Shown one piece after another: positions 35,591 to 44,337 of a DNA stretch of 61,361 bases; position 1 is the stretch's first letter; the number at the start of each line of letters is the position of its first letter. The translations under genes and the position numbers were made by a program. Where the stretch lies: NCBI GenBank assembly GCA_029941115.1, contig JAPYRK010000011.1:1-61361 (forward strand), in the 5' to 3' direction. The DNA is from Dehalococcoidia bacterium. Lineage in GTDB: Bacteria; Chloroflexota; Dehalococcoidia; UBA2979. The notes beneath the pieces are model-generated. The model saw nothing but the letters and a program-made list of their open reading frames with translations. It was not told the origin of the DNA and searched no databases.

Positions 35591-36568
35591 ATGTCATTTT
35601 CCTCTCATATTTCAGGCTTCGGCCATGCTGTTCCAGAAAGAATCGTTACTAATCAAGAGCTTTCAGAAATGATTGATACGAGTGATGAATGGATAGTCGA
35701 GAGAACGGGAATAAGCCAAAGACACATTGCCAGTGATGAAGATTCATCGGCGACGCTTGGTGCGATAGCAGCGCAAAGGGCTCTTGAAAAAGCTGGTATA
35801 AAAGCTCTTGATTTAGATCTAATCATCACAGCAACCTGCACGCCGAGTGGCATGTTTCCATCCACTGCTAGCCGTATACAACACACTATCGGAGCTAGCT
35901 GTGGAGCATTTGATATCAATGCCGCTTGTAATGGGTTTGTTACGGCTCTCTCCACTGCGGCTCAATTGATACACTCCCGCTCAGCAGAAAAAATTCTAAT
36001 AATTGGATCGGAAGTCTTGAGTCGGATTACGGATTGGTCCGATAGAGGCACGTGCATCCTTTTCGGTGATGGTGCTGGAGCGGTAATTCTTGAGCGCAAT
36101 CAACAAAATGACACCGGTCAAATATTTCCACCAGTGCTCGGCTCAGATGGCGGTGCGGCTGAGCTGCTCTTCGCCTCAGGTCCTTGCACTGCTCCCTCCG
36201 ATCTACTAGATCAAGAGGCCAGAATAGTAATGGATGGGCGAGCCGTCTTTAAATATGCGGTTACAGCAATGGCAGAGGCCGTTGAGAAAGCTTTGGAAGA
36301 AGCTAATTTAAAAGCTGATGATATTGATATTTGTGTTCCACACCAAGCAAATAAACGTATTATAAAAGCCCTGATGGATAGGCTTGGCCTACCAATTGAA
36401 CGGGCATTTGTTAACGTACAAAAATATGGAAATACATCTTCCGCTTCAATTCCGATTGCTCTTTCCGAGGCGTTAGACGAAAAGCGTGTGAAATCGGGCA
36501 ACATGGTACTGTTTGTAGCTTTTGGGGGAGGCCTGAACTGGGGTGCAATGCTAGCTAAGTGGGGCTAA
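35591..36568 (+). CDS. fabH: 3-oxoacyl-ACP synthase III (FabH)
   Basis: Starts fatty-acid synthesis by condensing acyl-CoA with malonyl-ACP. 325 aa. Catalytic triad complete: C113 (DINAACNGF), H251 (VPHQANKRI) and N281 (KYGNTSSAS). Also RTGISQRHIA and GDGAGAVIL, typical FabH motifs. ATG start with AAGGTGTGG ahead. It is followed after 37 bp by a ketosynthase-like protein that has lost its own active site. Confidence 0.95.
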   Translation: MSFSSHISGFGHAVPERIVTNQELSEMIDTSDEWIVERTGISQRHIASDEDSSATLGAIAAQRALEKAGIKALDLDLIITATCTPSGMFPSTASRIQHTIGASCGAFDINAACNGFVTALSTAAQLIHSRSAEKILIIGSEVLSRITDWSDRGTCILFGDGAGAVILERNQQNDTGQIFPPVLGSDGGAAELLFASGPCTAPSDLLDQEARIVMDGRAVFKYAVTAMAEAVEKALEEANLKADDIDICVPHQANKRIIKALMDRLGLPIERAFVNVQKYGNTSSASIPIALSEALDEKRVKSGNMVLFVAFGGGLNWGAMLAKWG

Positions 36569-36605
36569 CAAGTTTTTTTAGCTATTTGACGAATAAACTA
36601 TTTAT

Positions 36606-37907
36606 ATGACTAATTCACATTCACAGGAAGAGAATCTACCGCCTCGGGTCGTGATTACTGGGATAGGAGTAATTACTCCGCTCGGCCGGTCGCTCGGCGC
36701 TATATGGTCAGCTCTTGAAAATAACGAGAGCGGTGTTCGTAATATAACGCGATTTGACTCCTCACACCTTGAATCAAACGTAGCCGGTGAGATTCAGAAA
36801 TCTGACCTAGTTGACAGCCGATTTCGTTCAGATTACTTCCAAAGCCTGCGTGCTAGCTCTCGATATACTGCATCAGCGGCCTTAACGGCAGTCCAAGCGG
36901 CTGGACTAAGTTTAACGCCAGAAAACTCTGGCCAAATTGCCTGTGTAATAGCATCAGCAGAAAGTCAAGATATAGCCTTCCGCACAGATGAAAAAGGAGC
37001 AGGAATCGCGGACACAAGCCACCCAGGGCAAAATGTTGCAGCTTTCCTTGGGATCACCGGTCCAGTAATGCCTCTCGATGGGACATATGTGAGTGGCCTT
37101 GAAGCAATAATTGAAGCGTCAGAAATAATTCGTCGAAAGGACGCATATGTCGCTATCGCTGGGGGAACCGATGCGCAAATTAACCCAGATACATTTGCTG
37201 AATACGAGAGTCGACAAGAACTAACAACTCAAAGCAGTATCAATCCCGATTTAGCATCTCGTCCACTAGACAGAGACAGGAATGGCAAAGTACTTTCCGA
37301 AGGGAGCGTTATCTTTGTGCTAGAAGCGCTAGAAGTGGCAGTAACCCGCGGAGCAAAAATTCTAGCCGAAATCGAAGGCAAATCTCTTACATTCTCCGCT
37401 GGCTCGAACGGAAAACCAAATACTGATCCTGTCCATATTGGTCGATCCATCCAAGGAGCTCTTCTCTCTTCAGGGCGAATACAATCTGAGATTGATGTTT
37501 TAATGTTAGATGCCTGTGGATCTCAAGAAGGTGACCTCGCTGAAGCCAGAGCAGTTCATCGAGTGTTTGGCTCCTCTGTCCGACATCACATGTACACACC
37601 GGCTCTAAAGTCCCACGTCGGTGATATGGGTGCGGCTGCAGCTCCCTTCGCACTTGCGCTCACAATTGAAGCGATGGGACGACAACAAATTCCTTCTACA
37701 CGCAATATTGAAAATGAAGCATCAGATATAGATTTAGACGCAAATACCAAAGGATTTAGATCTGATGCGTTACGGGTTGCCATGATTAATTCAGTCAGCA
37801 CAAGTAATAATTCAACTATGACAATATGTGACCCAACAGCAATGAGAGAAATTCCGTCTGACTTCAATATTCCAGAAAACCTTCCCATACCTGAGCTTAA
37901 TATATAG
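36606..37907 (+). CDS. FabF-like ketosynthase homologue without the Cys-His-His triad
   Basis: 433 aa, full thiolase fold of the KAS I/II family (PPRVVITGIGVITPLGRSL, VAIAGGTDAQ, ASRPLDRDRNGKVLSEGSVIFVLE, KSHVGDMGAAAA). Aligning with E. coli FabF, the nucleophilic Cys is Tyr161 (DGTYVSG), the first His is Cys304 (DACGSQEGD) and the second His is Asp340 (VGDMGA). The conserved Lys335 remains, and the FGFGGTN loop is replaced. This is the pattern of a non-condensing partner, comparable to chain-length factors of type II polyketide synthases, though those have a Gln at the Cys site. No other KAS II is in the window. Role with FabH unproven. Confidence 0.9.
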   Translation: MTNSHSQEENLPPRVVITGIGVITPLGRSLGAIWSALENNESGVRNITRFDSSHLESNVAGEIQKSDLVDSRFRSDYFQSLRASSRYTASAALTAVQAAGLSLTPENSGQIACVIASAESQDIAFRTDEKGAGIADTSHPGQNVAAFLGITGPVMPLDGTYVSGLEAIIEASEIIRRKDAYVAIAGGTDAQINPDTFAEYESRQELTTQSSINPDLASRPLDRDRNGKVLSEGSVIFVLEALEVAVTRGAKILAEIEGKSLTFSAGSNGKPNTDPVHIGRSIQGALLSSGRIQSEIDVLMLDACGSQEGDLAEARAVHRVFGSSVRHHMYTPALKSHVGDMGAAAAPFALALTIEAMGRQQIPSTRNIENEASDIDLDANTKGFRSDALRVAMINSVSTSNNSTMTICDPTAMREIPSDFNIPENLPIPELNI

Positions 37908-37953
37908 GGCTGCTTTATAATTAAAAAAATAGTGACGAAATGAGGCGATCGAT

Positions 37954-38640
37954 TTGGAATTAAACTGGTTAGGCAACTCTTCACTAAGGCTCCGGGGAAA
38001 AGATGCCTCAATCGTAATCGACCCATGGGCCAAAAATCTGCACGGAACAATGGGTCGCCCAAAAGCTCACATAATTTTAAATTCGCATCGCAACAACCCA
38101 CTTTGCACTGGTAACGACCAAGTGGCTCCAGCGGGAAACGAGGATCCCATAATTTTTGACCGTCCTGGTGAATTCGAGGTTTCAGGCGTACAAATTGAAG
38201 GATACGCGTCTGACACTAAGAGTAGCCAAATACAACCAGTCGACGGTGGTCAACCAAGTTTATCTAACAAGCCGTCAACAGAAGAAAAAACTAGCTGGTT
38301 CATTCAAATTGACGGAGTGTCAGTCGGAGTTCTAAGCGGTCTAACAGATGTATTGAATAGTTCTGGAAAGGACTTGTTTGGGAGCTCACAAGTAATTCTG
38401 TGCCCAACCGGCCTTAACGGAACACTACCGTCTGCCACGATGTCACGAATAATTCGAGATATCAATCCTGCTGTTGTTATTCCGTACGGATATAAAGGAC
38501 TCGAAGACGAAGAGCTTGTTACTTTGGCCAATCTACTTGGTACCACCATCTCTGACTCTACTAATGGAATCAGCTTAACAACGCGAGATATCGTTAGTGA
38601 TGGGCCAATTCAGCTTTTACTAACTAACGCTAAAAACTAG
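37954..38640 (+). CDS. metallo-beta-lactamase-fold protein without metal ligands
   Basis: 228 aa, TTG start with GAGG ahead. Fold similarity to the small MBL hydrolases that begin WLGHSxFRL: here WLGNSSLRLRGKDASIVIDPW, FDRPGEFEVSGVQIEG, GVSVGVLSGLTDVL and NPAVVIPYGYKG. The family metal motif HxHxDH is NSHRNNPLC, the GDxxH and HLGD motifs are lost, and IPMHYKT is IPYGYKG. None of the usual His/Asp metal ligands is present. It follows the inactive-looking ketosynthase by 46 bp and ends 6 bp from the convergent Bat gene. Catalysis is unlikely; function unknown. Confidence 0.72.
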   Translation: MELNWLGNSSLRLRGKDASIVIDPWAKNLHGTMGRPKAHIILNSHRNNPLCTGNDQVAPAGNEDPIIFDRPGEFEVSGVQIEGYASDTKSSQIQPVDGGQPSLSNKPSTEEKTSWFIQIDGVSVGVLSGLTDVLNSSGKDLFGSSQVILCPTGLNGTLPSATMSRIIRDINPAVVIPYGYKGLEDEELVTLANLLGTTISDSTNGISLTTRDIVSDGPIQLLLTNAKN

Positions 38641-38645
38641 CTAGC

Positions 38646-40391
38646 TCATTGCTTGATAATTAGGTCTTGCTGAAAAGTATTAAGATAATTAATTTCTCTA
38701 TTTGCTTCAGCAACTAACCCTAGAATCTCTAGTGCCTCTAACTCAGATAAAGAGATCACAGTTTCTTGAAAAATGCCATCAAGCATTTGTCTTGTTGTAA
38801 TCTGATTCCCCGCATTGCCCGTTTCTGACGTATTATCTTGAGAGCCAACGGCAGCCTTAGTGCCCCTAATTCCTGATTCATCAGATTCCGATCCAGATTG
38901 ACCGGCTGTTTTGGACTCCTGAGTACCTGAGGGGTCGTCCGAAGATTCAAACCCAGAATTCCTTGTCTGATTCTTGGAGTCTGGCGAAGTATCGGTGTTG
39001 ACCTCAGGGCTTGAGTTTAATTCTCGTAATGTAATTTCCAAGTTAATCTTTGCATCGAGATCTGTGGGATTGTGCATGAGCACCTCACTAAACCATTTAT
39101 AAGCCTCCAAAAAATCACCCTTTCGATATGAGTGTAGTCCCAACGAATACCGTATCTTTCCAGCCAATACCTGATCATCGTTAGCGAACTGCAGAGCTGA
39201 ACTTGATACGGCAAACGCTTCATCATACCTAGCCAATTGATGAAGATTATTTCCCAAATTAAAAAGAATTGACCCTATCTTCCAATCAGCTACATTAGAT
39301 ATTTCGTTGCTAATTCGCTGATACTCAATCAATGAGACACTATATTGACGGTCCACATAATAAGAATTAGCCATATCCATTTGTCTGTCGACTGACGGAG
39401 AGGTACACGACACAAATCCCAAAAATGTCCCAGTTAGTCCGACCATAAATATCGAGTTAAACAGATGACGGTATTTAAACCAACCGTAAATGGAGGGACT
39501 AGTTAACAAAAAAACCATATTTAACAAAGCTGCAACAATAAAAATACTAGATCTACTTTTTGAAATTTCTTCTACGCCGTTGGCATAATGACCTGCTCGC
39601 ATCCGTTGAAGAGAAACGGCCAAACCAGGCAAATCTTGAATTTCCCAAAATGAGGCGTCGCTCTCCTGTGCCAAGCGTTTCAACTGAGCGGACTGACCAC
39701 TCGAGACATACCCGTTCGGGAGCTGACCAGATATTTCGCCTGCCGAGAATGCTGTAAACACATTGGTATCTAAATCGGAAACAAAACTTGACAAATCATT
39801 CACATCGTCAAATTCACCGTCCGACACTAGTAAAATTGACCCACTATGGGGCATTTTATTTCGATTTAATATCTCTCTGGCCTTCTCGATACCACCGAGA
39901 ACATTCGATCCAGGGGCCAAAAGAAAACTTTCATCCTGCGCCCTTTGAATAATTAATGAAAGTGACTTGAAATCATTGGTTACTGGAGCACGCTCAAACG
40001 CATCTCCAGCAAAAATTACAAGGCCTACACGATATCCCCTTAGATGCGGAAGTAATTTTATGATTGAATCGGAAGCCACTCTCGAGCGAGTTGGTTCGAG
40101 ATCGTCCGCCAGCATTGAATAAGAGACATCGACAACTATAACTAGCTCGGGTTCCGAGGTTGGTGACTTAACAAATTCCGTACCCCAAACCGGCTTCGCA
40201 GCAGCGACTATCAATAACAATAATGACACCGCTACACAAAAATGACGCGCTAATCGAAAGTTCAAACCGTAGCTTTTGCTAAATTTCATAAATGGAGTGT
40301 TTCGATTTTTCATGTGATCAGACCGAATCATAAAAATCAGTAACGGCACTAGAGCCGAAAGTAACAACCATTGAGGTGAATCGAAACTCAT
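38646..40391 (-). CDS. BatB-BatC fusion (von Willebrand A plus TPR)
   Basis: 581 aa from the ATG at 40391 (a TTG at 40409 is in frame). N-terminal two-helix anchor, a VWA domain with MIDAS start VVDVSYSMLADDLEPTRS, and LVIFAGDAFERAPVT and LLVSDGEFDD. Further helices lie at about 285-335, followed by SCTSPSVDRQMDMANSYY. TPR-like helices (about 350-450: AFAVSSSALQFANDDQVL, SYRKGDFLEAYKWFSEVL) and a Ser/Gly/Asp-rich tail (about 465-535) complete it. In Bacteroidetes BatB and BatC are separate proteins; here they are one. Last gene of the MoxR-DUF58-BatD-BatA module. Confidence 0.88.
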   Translation of the reverse strand: MSFDSPQWLLLSALVPLLIFMIRSDHMKNRNTPFMKFSKSYGLNFRLARHFCVAVSLLLLIVAAAKPVWGTEFVKSPTSEPELVIVVDVSYSMLADDLEPTRSRVASDSIIKLLPHLRGYRVGLVIFAGDAFERAPVTNDFKSLSLIIQRAQDESFLLAPGSNVLGGIEKAREILNRNKMPHSGSILLVSDGEFDDVNDLSSFVSDLDTNVFTAFSAGEISGQLPNGYVSSGQSAQLKRLAQESDASFWEIQDLPGLAVSLQRMRAGHYANGVEEISKSRSSIFIVAALLNMVFLLTSPSIYGWFKYRHLFNSIFMVGLTGTFLGFVSCTSPSVDRQMDMANSYYVDRQYSVSLIEYQRISNEISNVADWKIGSILFNLGNNLHQLARYDEAFAVSSSALQFANDDQVLAGKIRYSLGLHSYRKGDFLEAYKWFSEVLMHNPTDLDAKINLEITLRELNSSPEVNTDTSPDSKNQTRNSGFESSDDPSGTQESKTAGQSGSESDESGIRGTKAAVGSQDNTSETGNAGNQITTRQMLDGIFQETVISLSELEALEILGLVAEANREINYLNTFQQDLIIKQ

Positions 40392-40419
40392 AATGATAAA
40401 TATACCCAAACCTTAATTA

Positions 40420-41364
40420 TTAAGGAAATCTCTTAAAGTACGTCACGGATAGCATAAAACTTATAAACAATAAGGCGGTGGCGATCAGTATAAATGGTGT
40501 CTGGTAGTGGTTGATAACGACATAGTCACGAACACCAATATTCGATCTTTCTAAGTCAGCTACAGTTGAATATGCTGTAAGTAGATCCTCTCTCGTGTAG
40601 GCATCAAATCCTTTTCCACCCGTTACTTCGGCAATACGCTGAAGGACCCCCGAGTCAAAAAATTGATCGCCAGGAGTGAAAGCTATAGCGTAAATTCTTG
40701 TATCAAGCGCTTTCGACAATTCTGCCGCTTCCAAAGGCGAAATAATACCTGCATTGTTCTCGCCATCAGTCAGAAGAACAATCACTTTTGACTTAGCAGA
40801 GGAATTTTCTAGAAGCACTAGGGCCTCTGATATTCCAAGCCCAATCGCTGTACCGTCCTTCAACCAACCTGTCTCGAGTCGGTCAATCTGGCTTTCGACT
40901 GCATCAATGTCGTATGTAAGCGGTGACAGTATCAAGGCGGACGACTGGAAAACCACAACACCAATGCGGTTACCCTCCTGCCCGTCAAGAAATTCGCTAA
41001 TGACCTCTTGAGCCGTGACTAATTTACTGTCACCACTCATATTCTTTAGATTCATTGAAGAGGACAAATCAATGGTCAAGACTATATCCAAGCCTTCTAA
41101 CTCCGTTGAATTCGATGCAATTCCGTACTGTGGGCCAGCGAGAGCGATAATCCCTACCAGAGTACTTAACCAAAGGATAAATTCTGCAAGCCAGCGATAT
41201 CGTACTCGCCTAGTTTGAGTTTCCGGTACCTCAACAATTGATATTGAGGAGACCGGTATCGCAATTGACAGCCCCCATCGCCATCTCACAAAACCAAACA
41301 ATACAAGTACAGGAATTAGACCAAGCCAGGCAACGGTAGAAAAATAATTATCAGCTAGATTCAT
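40420..41364 (-). CDS. BatA-like von Willebrand A membrane protein
   Basis: 314 aa. Helices at the N-terminus (about 8-26 and 58-78) and C-terminus (about 285-308) flank a VWA domain with intact MIDAS motif LTIDLSSSMNLKNM, plus VVVFQSSALILSPLTYD and LLTDGENNAGI. BatA-type proteins form membrane complexes with BatB and a MoxR ATPase, associated with oxygen tolerance and envelope stress in Bacteroides and Francisella. Downstream of BatD-like gene by 2 bp. Confidence 0.9.
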   Translation of the reverse strand: MNLADNYFSTVAWLGLIPVLVLFGFVRWRWGLSIAIPVSSISIVEVPETQTRRVRYRWLAEFILWLSTLVGIIALAGPQYGIASNSTELEGLDIVLTIDLSSSMNLKNMSGDSKLVTAQEVISEFLDGQEGNRIGVVVFQSSALILSPLTYDIDAVESQIDRLETGWLKDGTAIGLGISEALVLLENSSAKSKVIVLLTDGENNAGIISPLEAAELSKALDTRIYAIAFTPGDQFFDSGVLQRIAEVTGGKGFDAYTREDLLTAYSTVADLERSNIGVRDYVVINHYQTPFILIATALLFISFMLSVTYFKRFP

Positions 41365-41366
41365 CT

Positions 41367-42287
41367 TTAGCGCTCTCTCGCGAATTCAACTATTTCATAA
41401 GCAAGCGTCAAGTCGGAATTGGCAGAGTCTGGATCGGGGTAAATATGTGCATAGATAGCCGAGTCACAACGTTTCAGCAGTTCTCCCACGAGTCGCGCTT
41501 GCCAACGCTCGATACCATTCTCTATCATCAGCTTGTTTAACTCTGACGAGGTATATATCAAGGCATCAAGATTAAACCTGTTCAAAAGATATAAACGAAT
41601 GACTCTAGATAAAGTGCTATAAAATTTCTGCAAATCAGCAACCTCATCTAACTCGAGGCTATGAAGCTCAGCTAGCTGTGACCTAGCGATATCTTCAGAG
41701 CCAGGTTCTTCAATTTCAGTGAGCTTATTTCGGCGCAAATATAAAGTCAAAGCGAAGATAAACAAAAAAACAATCATGATGCCAAGCACCACTCGATATG
41801 AAAAAGTATTGCCGTAATCACTCGTGGTGATTTGTTGTGGTTTTAGATCTCGTACAGTAGTAGAGGCGTCTGTGACCAATCTAATGACTGTGGGCAAATT
41901 AACAAAATTATTAACTAACCCAGTTTGACCGTCTTCAGTAACCCAAAGCACCTCAATTTCTAATTGTTGAGGAAGATTGAAATTAAATATCTGAAGCTCA
42001 TAAATAAAAGAAGTTACACTTGAGTTGTCTGACAACCTGCCAAACTCTTCAGTTCGACTACCCACTGACTCAATCCCCAAAATCATGGCCAGAGTGGTGC
42101 TCACTGCAACTGCATTACTATGGCGTACTAACACTTCTAAATAAAAAGTATCTCCAATATTTATTTCTAATGGGGTTATTGTGGAGATTATCTCAATATC
42201 GGGTCTTGATTGAGCTTCTGTATGTTGAAAAGAAACAAGTATTAGAGTGATTATTACTATGCACAATAACAGCCTAGTCAACATCAT
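41367..42287 (-). CDS. BatD/DUF4381-like membrane protein
   Basis: 306 aa. Signal sequence (RLLLCIVIITLILVSF), a beta-rich extracytoplasmic domain (about 30-155), a helix (about 170-187, VVLGIMIVFLFIFALTLYL), and a cytoplasmic helical domain with LQKFYSTLSRVIRLYLLNRF and YTSSELNKLM, the pattern of the BatD/DUF4381 group. It overlaps the DUF58 gene by 4 bp (ATGA) and precedes BatA. The exact family is uncertain but position supports the call. Confidence 0.78.
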   Translation of the reverse strand: MMLTRLLLCIVIITLILVSFQHTEAQSRPDIEIISTITPLEINIGDTFYLEVLVRHSNAVAVSTTLAMILGIESVGSRTEEFGRLSDNSSVTSFIYELQIFNFNLPQQLEIEVLWVTEDGQTGLVNNFVNLPTVIRLVTDASTTVRDLKPQQITTSDYGNTFSYRVVLGIMIVFLFIFALTLYLRRNKLTEIEEPGSEDIARSQLAELHSLELDEVADLQKFYSTLSRVIRLYLLNRFNLDALIYTSSELNKLMIENGIERWQARLVGELLKRCDSAIYAHIYPDPDSANSDLTLAYEIVEFARER

Positions 42288-43273
42288 GATTGCCTAAACA
42301 TGCGGCGCGAACGCACACGTAAATAAGTCAACATCTCGGACGTGATATCCGAATTAGTATTAAGTACTAATTCCGAGACCCCTAACTCCTCAAAAATTGA
42401 CCCACTACTCTTCTTCCTAACTCCACTAAGAAAAAATTCATCTGAGTCTTTAAAGTCAGACAGATCAACAATTCGAGATTTACCTGTCTCCACGTCAAGT
42501 AAATCAATCAATCCATCTTCCATACTGAAATCGGAGTCTGGACCATCAATACGAACCACAGTCACGTCATGTTTGCGGGCAAGCAGTCTAATGGTTTCTA
42601 ATGACGTAGTATCCACAAAATCTGACAAAATAAAAACGACCGAACCTTGCTTGAGAAGTCGATTTGAAAATTGAATCACCTTTGCAACATCGGTTCCTTG
42701 TCTAGATTTCACGCTAATATCCGATGAATCCCGCAAGATCCTGCGTATTATTTGCAATATATTTCCCTTGCCTTTGCGAGGCTTCATTACGCTATGTACG
42801 TCAGAAGAAAACGTTATCAATCCTACCAAATCACCTGCATTCACAGCTGAATATCCAAGCAGCGAGAGTACTTGCAAAACGACTAGCGTCTTCGCATTAA
42901 ATGGTGGCGGAGTAATCATCGACATGGAATTATCTACTAAAAATAAAACTGTGCGCCCACGTTCTTCTCGAAACTCTTTACTCCAGATCTCATTAGATTT
43001 GGCGGTACGATTCCAATCGATAAATCGAGTGTCATCGCCTTGTGTATATTCTCTAGTGCCTTCGTAATCTATACCTACACCTTTAAAAACAGATCGGTAT
43101 TGCCCGTAAAGATCTGCCGATTCAGAGCGCGTAATTTGAAACTCTAATTCTTGAATATGTCGATCCAAGCTTGGATTTGATAAATTCCACTGTGATATTT
43201 CCTCTAGCCGTTGCCAAATACCGTGGTTTGATTTGTTCAACCGTCGCAAGAAATAATTTATTTTACGGAACAT
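42284..43273 (-). CDS. DUF58 protein (module 2)
   Basis: 329 aa, soluble, no membrane helix. Signature YEGTREYTQGDDTRFIDWNRTAKSNEIW followed by a VWA-like core with VLFLVDNSMSMITPP and VVFILSDFVD. Downstream of the second MoxR by 13 bp. Compared with the membrane-anchored DUF58 at 25960 it is a different subfamily, more like the one paired with Bat proteins. Confidence 0.93.
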   Translation of the reverse strand: MFRKINYFLRRLNKSNHGIWQRLEEISQWNLSNPSLDRHIQELEFQITRSESADLYGQYRSVFKGVGIDYEGTREYTQGDDTRFIDWNRTAKSNEIWSKEFREERGRTVLFLVDNSMSMITPPPFNAKTLVVLQVLSLLGYSAVNAGDLVGLITFSSDVHSVMKPRKGKGNILQIIRRILRDSSDISVKSRQGTDVAKVIQFSNRLLKQGSVVFILSDFVDTTSLETIRLLARKHDVTVVRIDGPDSDFSMEDGLIDLLDVETGKSRIVDLSDFKDSDEFFLSGVRKKSSGSIFEELGVSELVLNTNSDITSEMLTYLRVRSRRMFRQS

Positions 43274-43286
43274 AGAATCGCTTGAA

Positions 43287-44264
43287 TCAAGGAATTGGCA
43301 CGTTTTCCAACAGTTGATCTATAACATCGTCAGAAGTTATTCCTTCAGCTTCTGCCTGATAAGTGAGCACTAGGCGATGTCGCAAAATCGGCTTAGCAAT
43401 TTGCTTCACATCCTCGGGGAGAACATACTCTCTGGAATTGAGCAACGCCAGTGCTTGAGTTCCTTCGACGAAGAATATTGATGCTCGGGGTGATGCCCCA
43501 TACTCAATCCAGCGAGACGCGTTCCCTTTTTCCTCCTCACCCATGACTCGGCTCGCTCGCACTAACCTCAAAATATAATCACGTATTCTTGGATCGATGT
43601 TGATCTGACTCGTAACATCTTGAATGGTTCGTAATTCACTCGCACTAATGACTGCTTGCGGCAAAACCGTTGATCGAGATAATCGCTGATCAAGCATGCT
43701 CCTTTCATCTTCCACTTCAGGATATTTCACTACGATTTTCAACATAAAACGATCTAGTTGTGCTTCAGGAAGTCTATAAGTTGCCTCGTGCTCAATAGGA
43801 TTTTGAGTAGCTAAAACTAAAAATGGATCAGGAAGCTTTAATGTACTGCCTCCGATCGTCACTGAGCTTTCTTCCATAGCCTCGAGTAACGCGGAGTGAA
43901 CTTTAGCCGGTGCTCTATTTATCTCATCAGCCAAAATCACGTTGGAAAATATTGGCCCTCTTCTGGTGTGAAATTGAGTATCTCTAGGATCGAAAATCTG
44001 AGTTCCTGTTAGGTCAGCCGGAAGTAGATCAGGGGTAAATTGAATACGCGTAAAGCTACTCTCTATAGTAGCCGCAAAAGTAGACACAGCGAGCGACTTC
44101 GCCAAACCAGGAAGTCCCTCAATCAAAGCGTGATTATTGGTCATAGCAGCGATCAGAAGCCCCGATATTAGCTCATCTTGACCCAAGACGATTGAGCCAA
44201 TAGCCGTTCGGATATCGATAAGTTTACGATAACTCTCTACCACACTATCAGTTGAAATAGCCAT
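43287..44264 (-). CDS. MoxR-family AAA ATPase (copy 2)
   Basis: 325 aa, MoxR proper. P-loop region EGLPGLAKSLAVSTFAA (Gly-x4-Gly-Lys reads LPGLAKS), Walker B LADEINRAPAKVHSALLEAMEESSV, and ATQNPIEHEATYRLPEAQLDRF, then YGASPRASIFF in the lid. It begins the aerotolerance-type module MoxR-DUF58-BatD-BatA-BatB/C. Preceded by dnaE, 73 bp upstream on the same strand. Confidence 0.95.
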   Translation of the reverse strand: MAISTDSVVESYRKLIDIRTAIGSIVLGQDELISGLLIAAMTNNHALIEGLPGLAKSLAVSTFAATIESSFTRIQFTPDLLPADLTGTQIFDPRDTQFHTRRGPIFSNVILADEINRAPAKVHSALLEAMEESSVTIGGSTLKLPDPFLVLATQNPIEHEATYRLPEAQLDRFMLKIVVKYPEVEDERSMLDQRLSRSTVLPQAVISASELRTIQDVTSQINIDPRIRDYILRLVRASRVMGEEEKGNASRWIEYGASPRASIFFVEGTQALALLNSREYVLPEDVKQIAKPILRHRLVLTYQAEAEGITSDDVIDQLLENVPIP

Positions 44265-44337
44265 ACAGATTACGTTACAACATTCTACGAGTTCATGGGC
44301 TAGTGGCTAAAGTGATCTACCGTCGATAATTTGTTAT

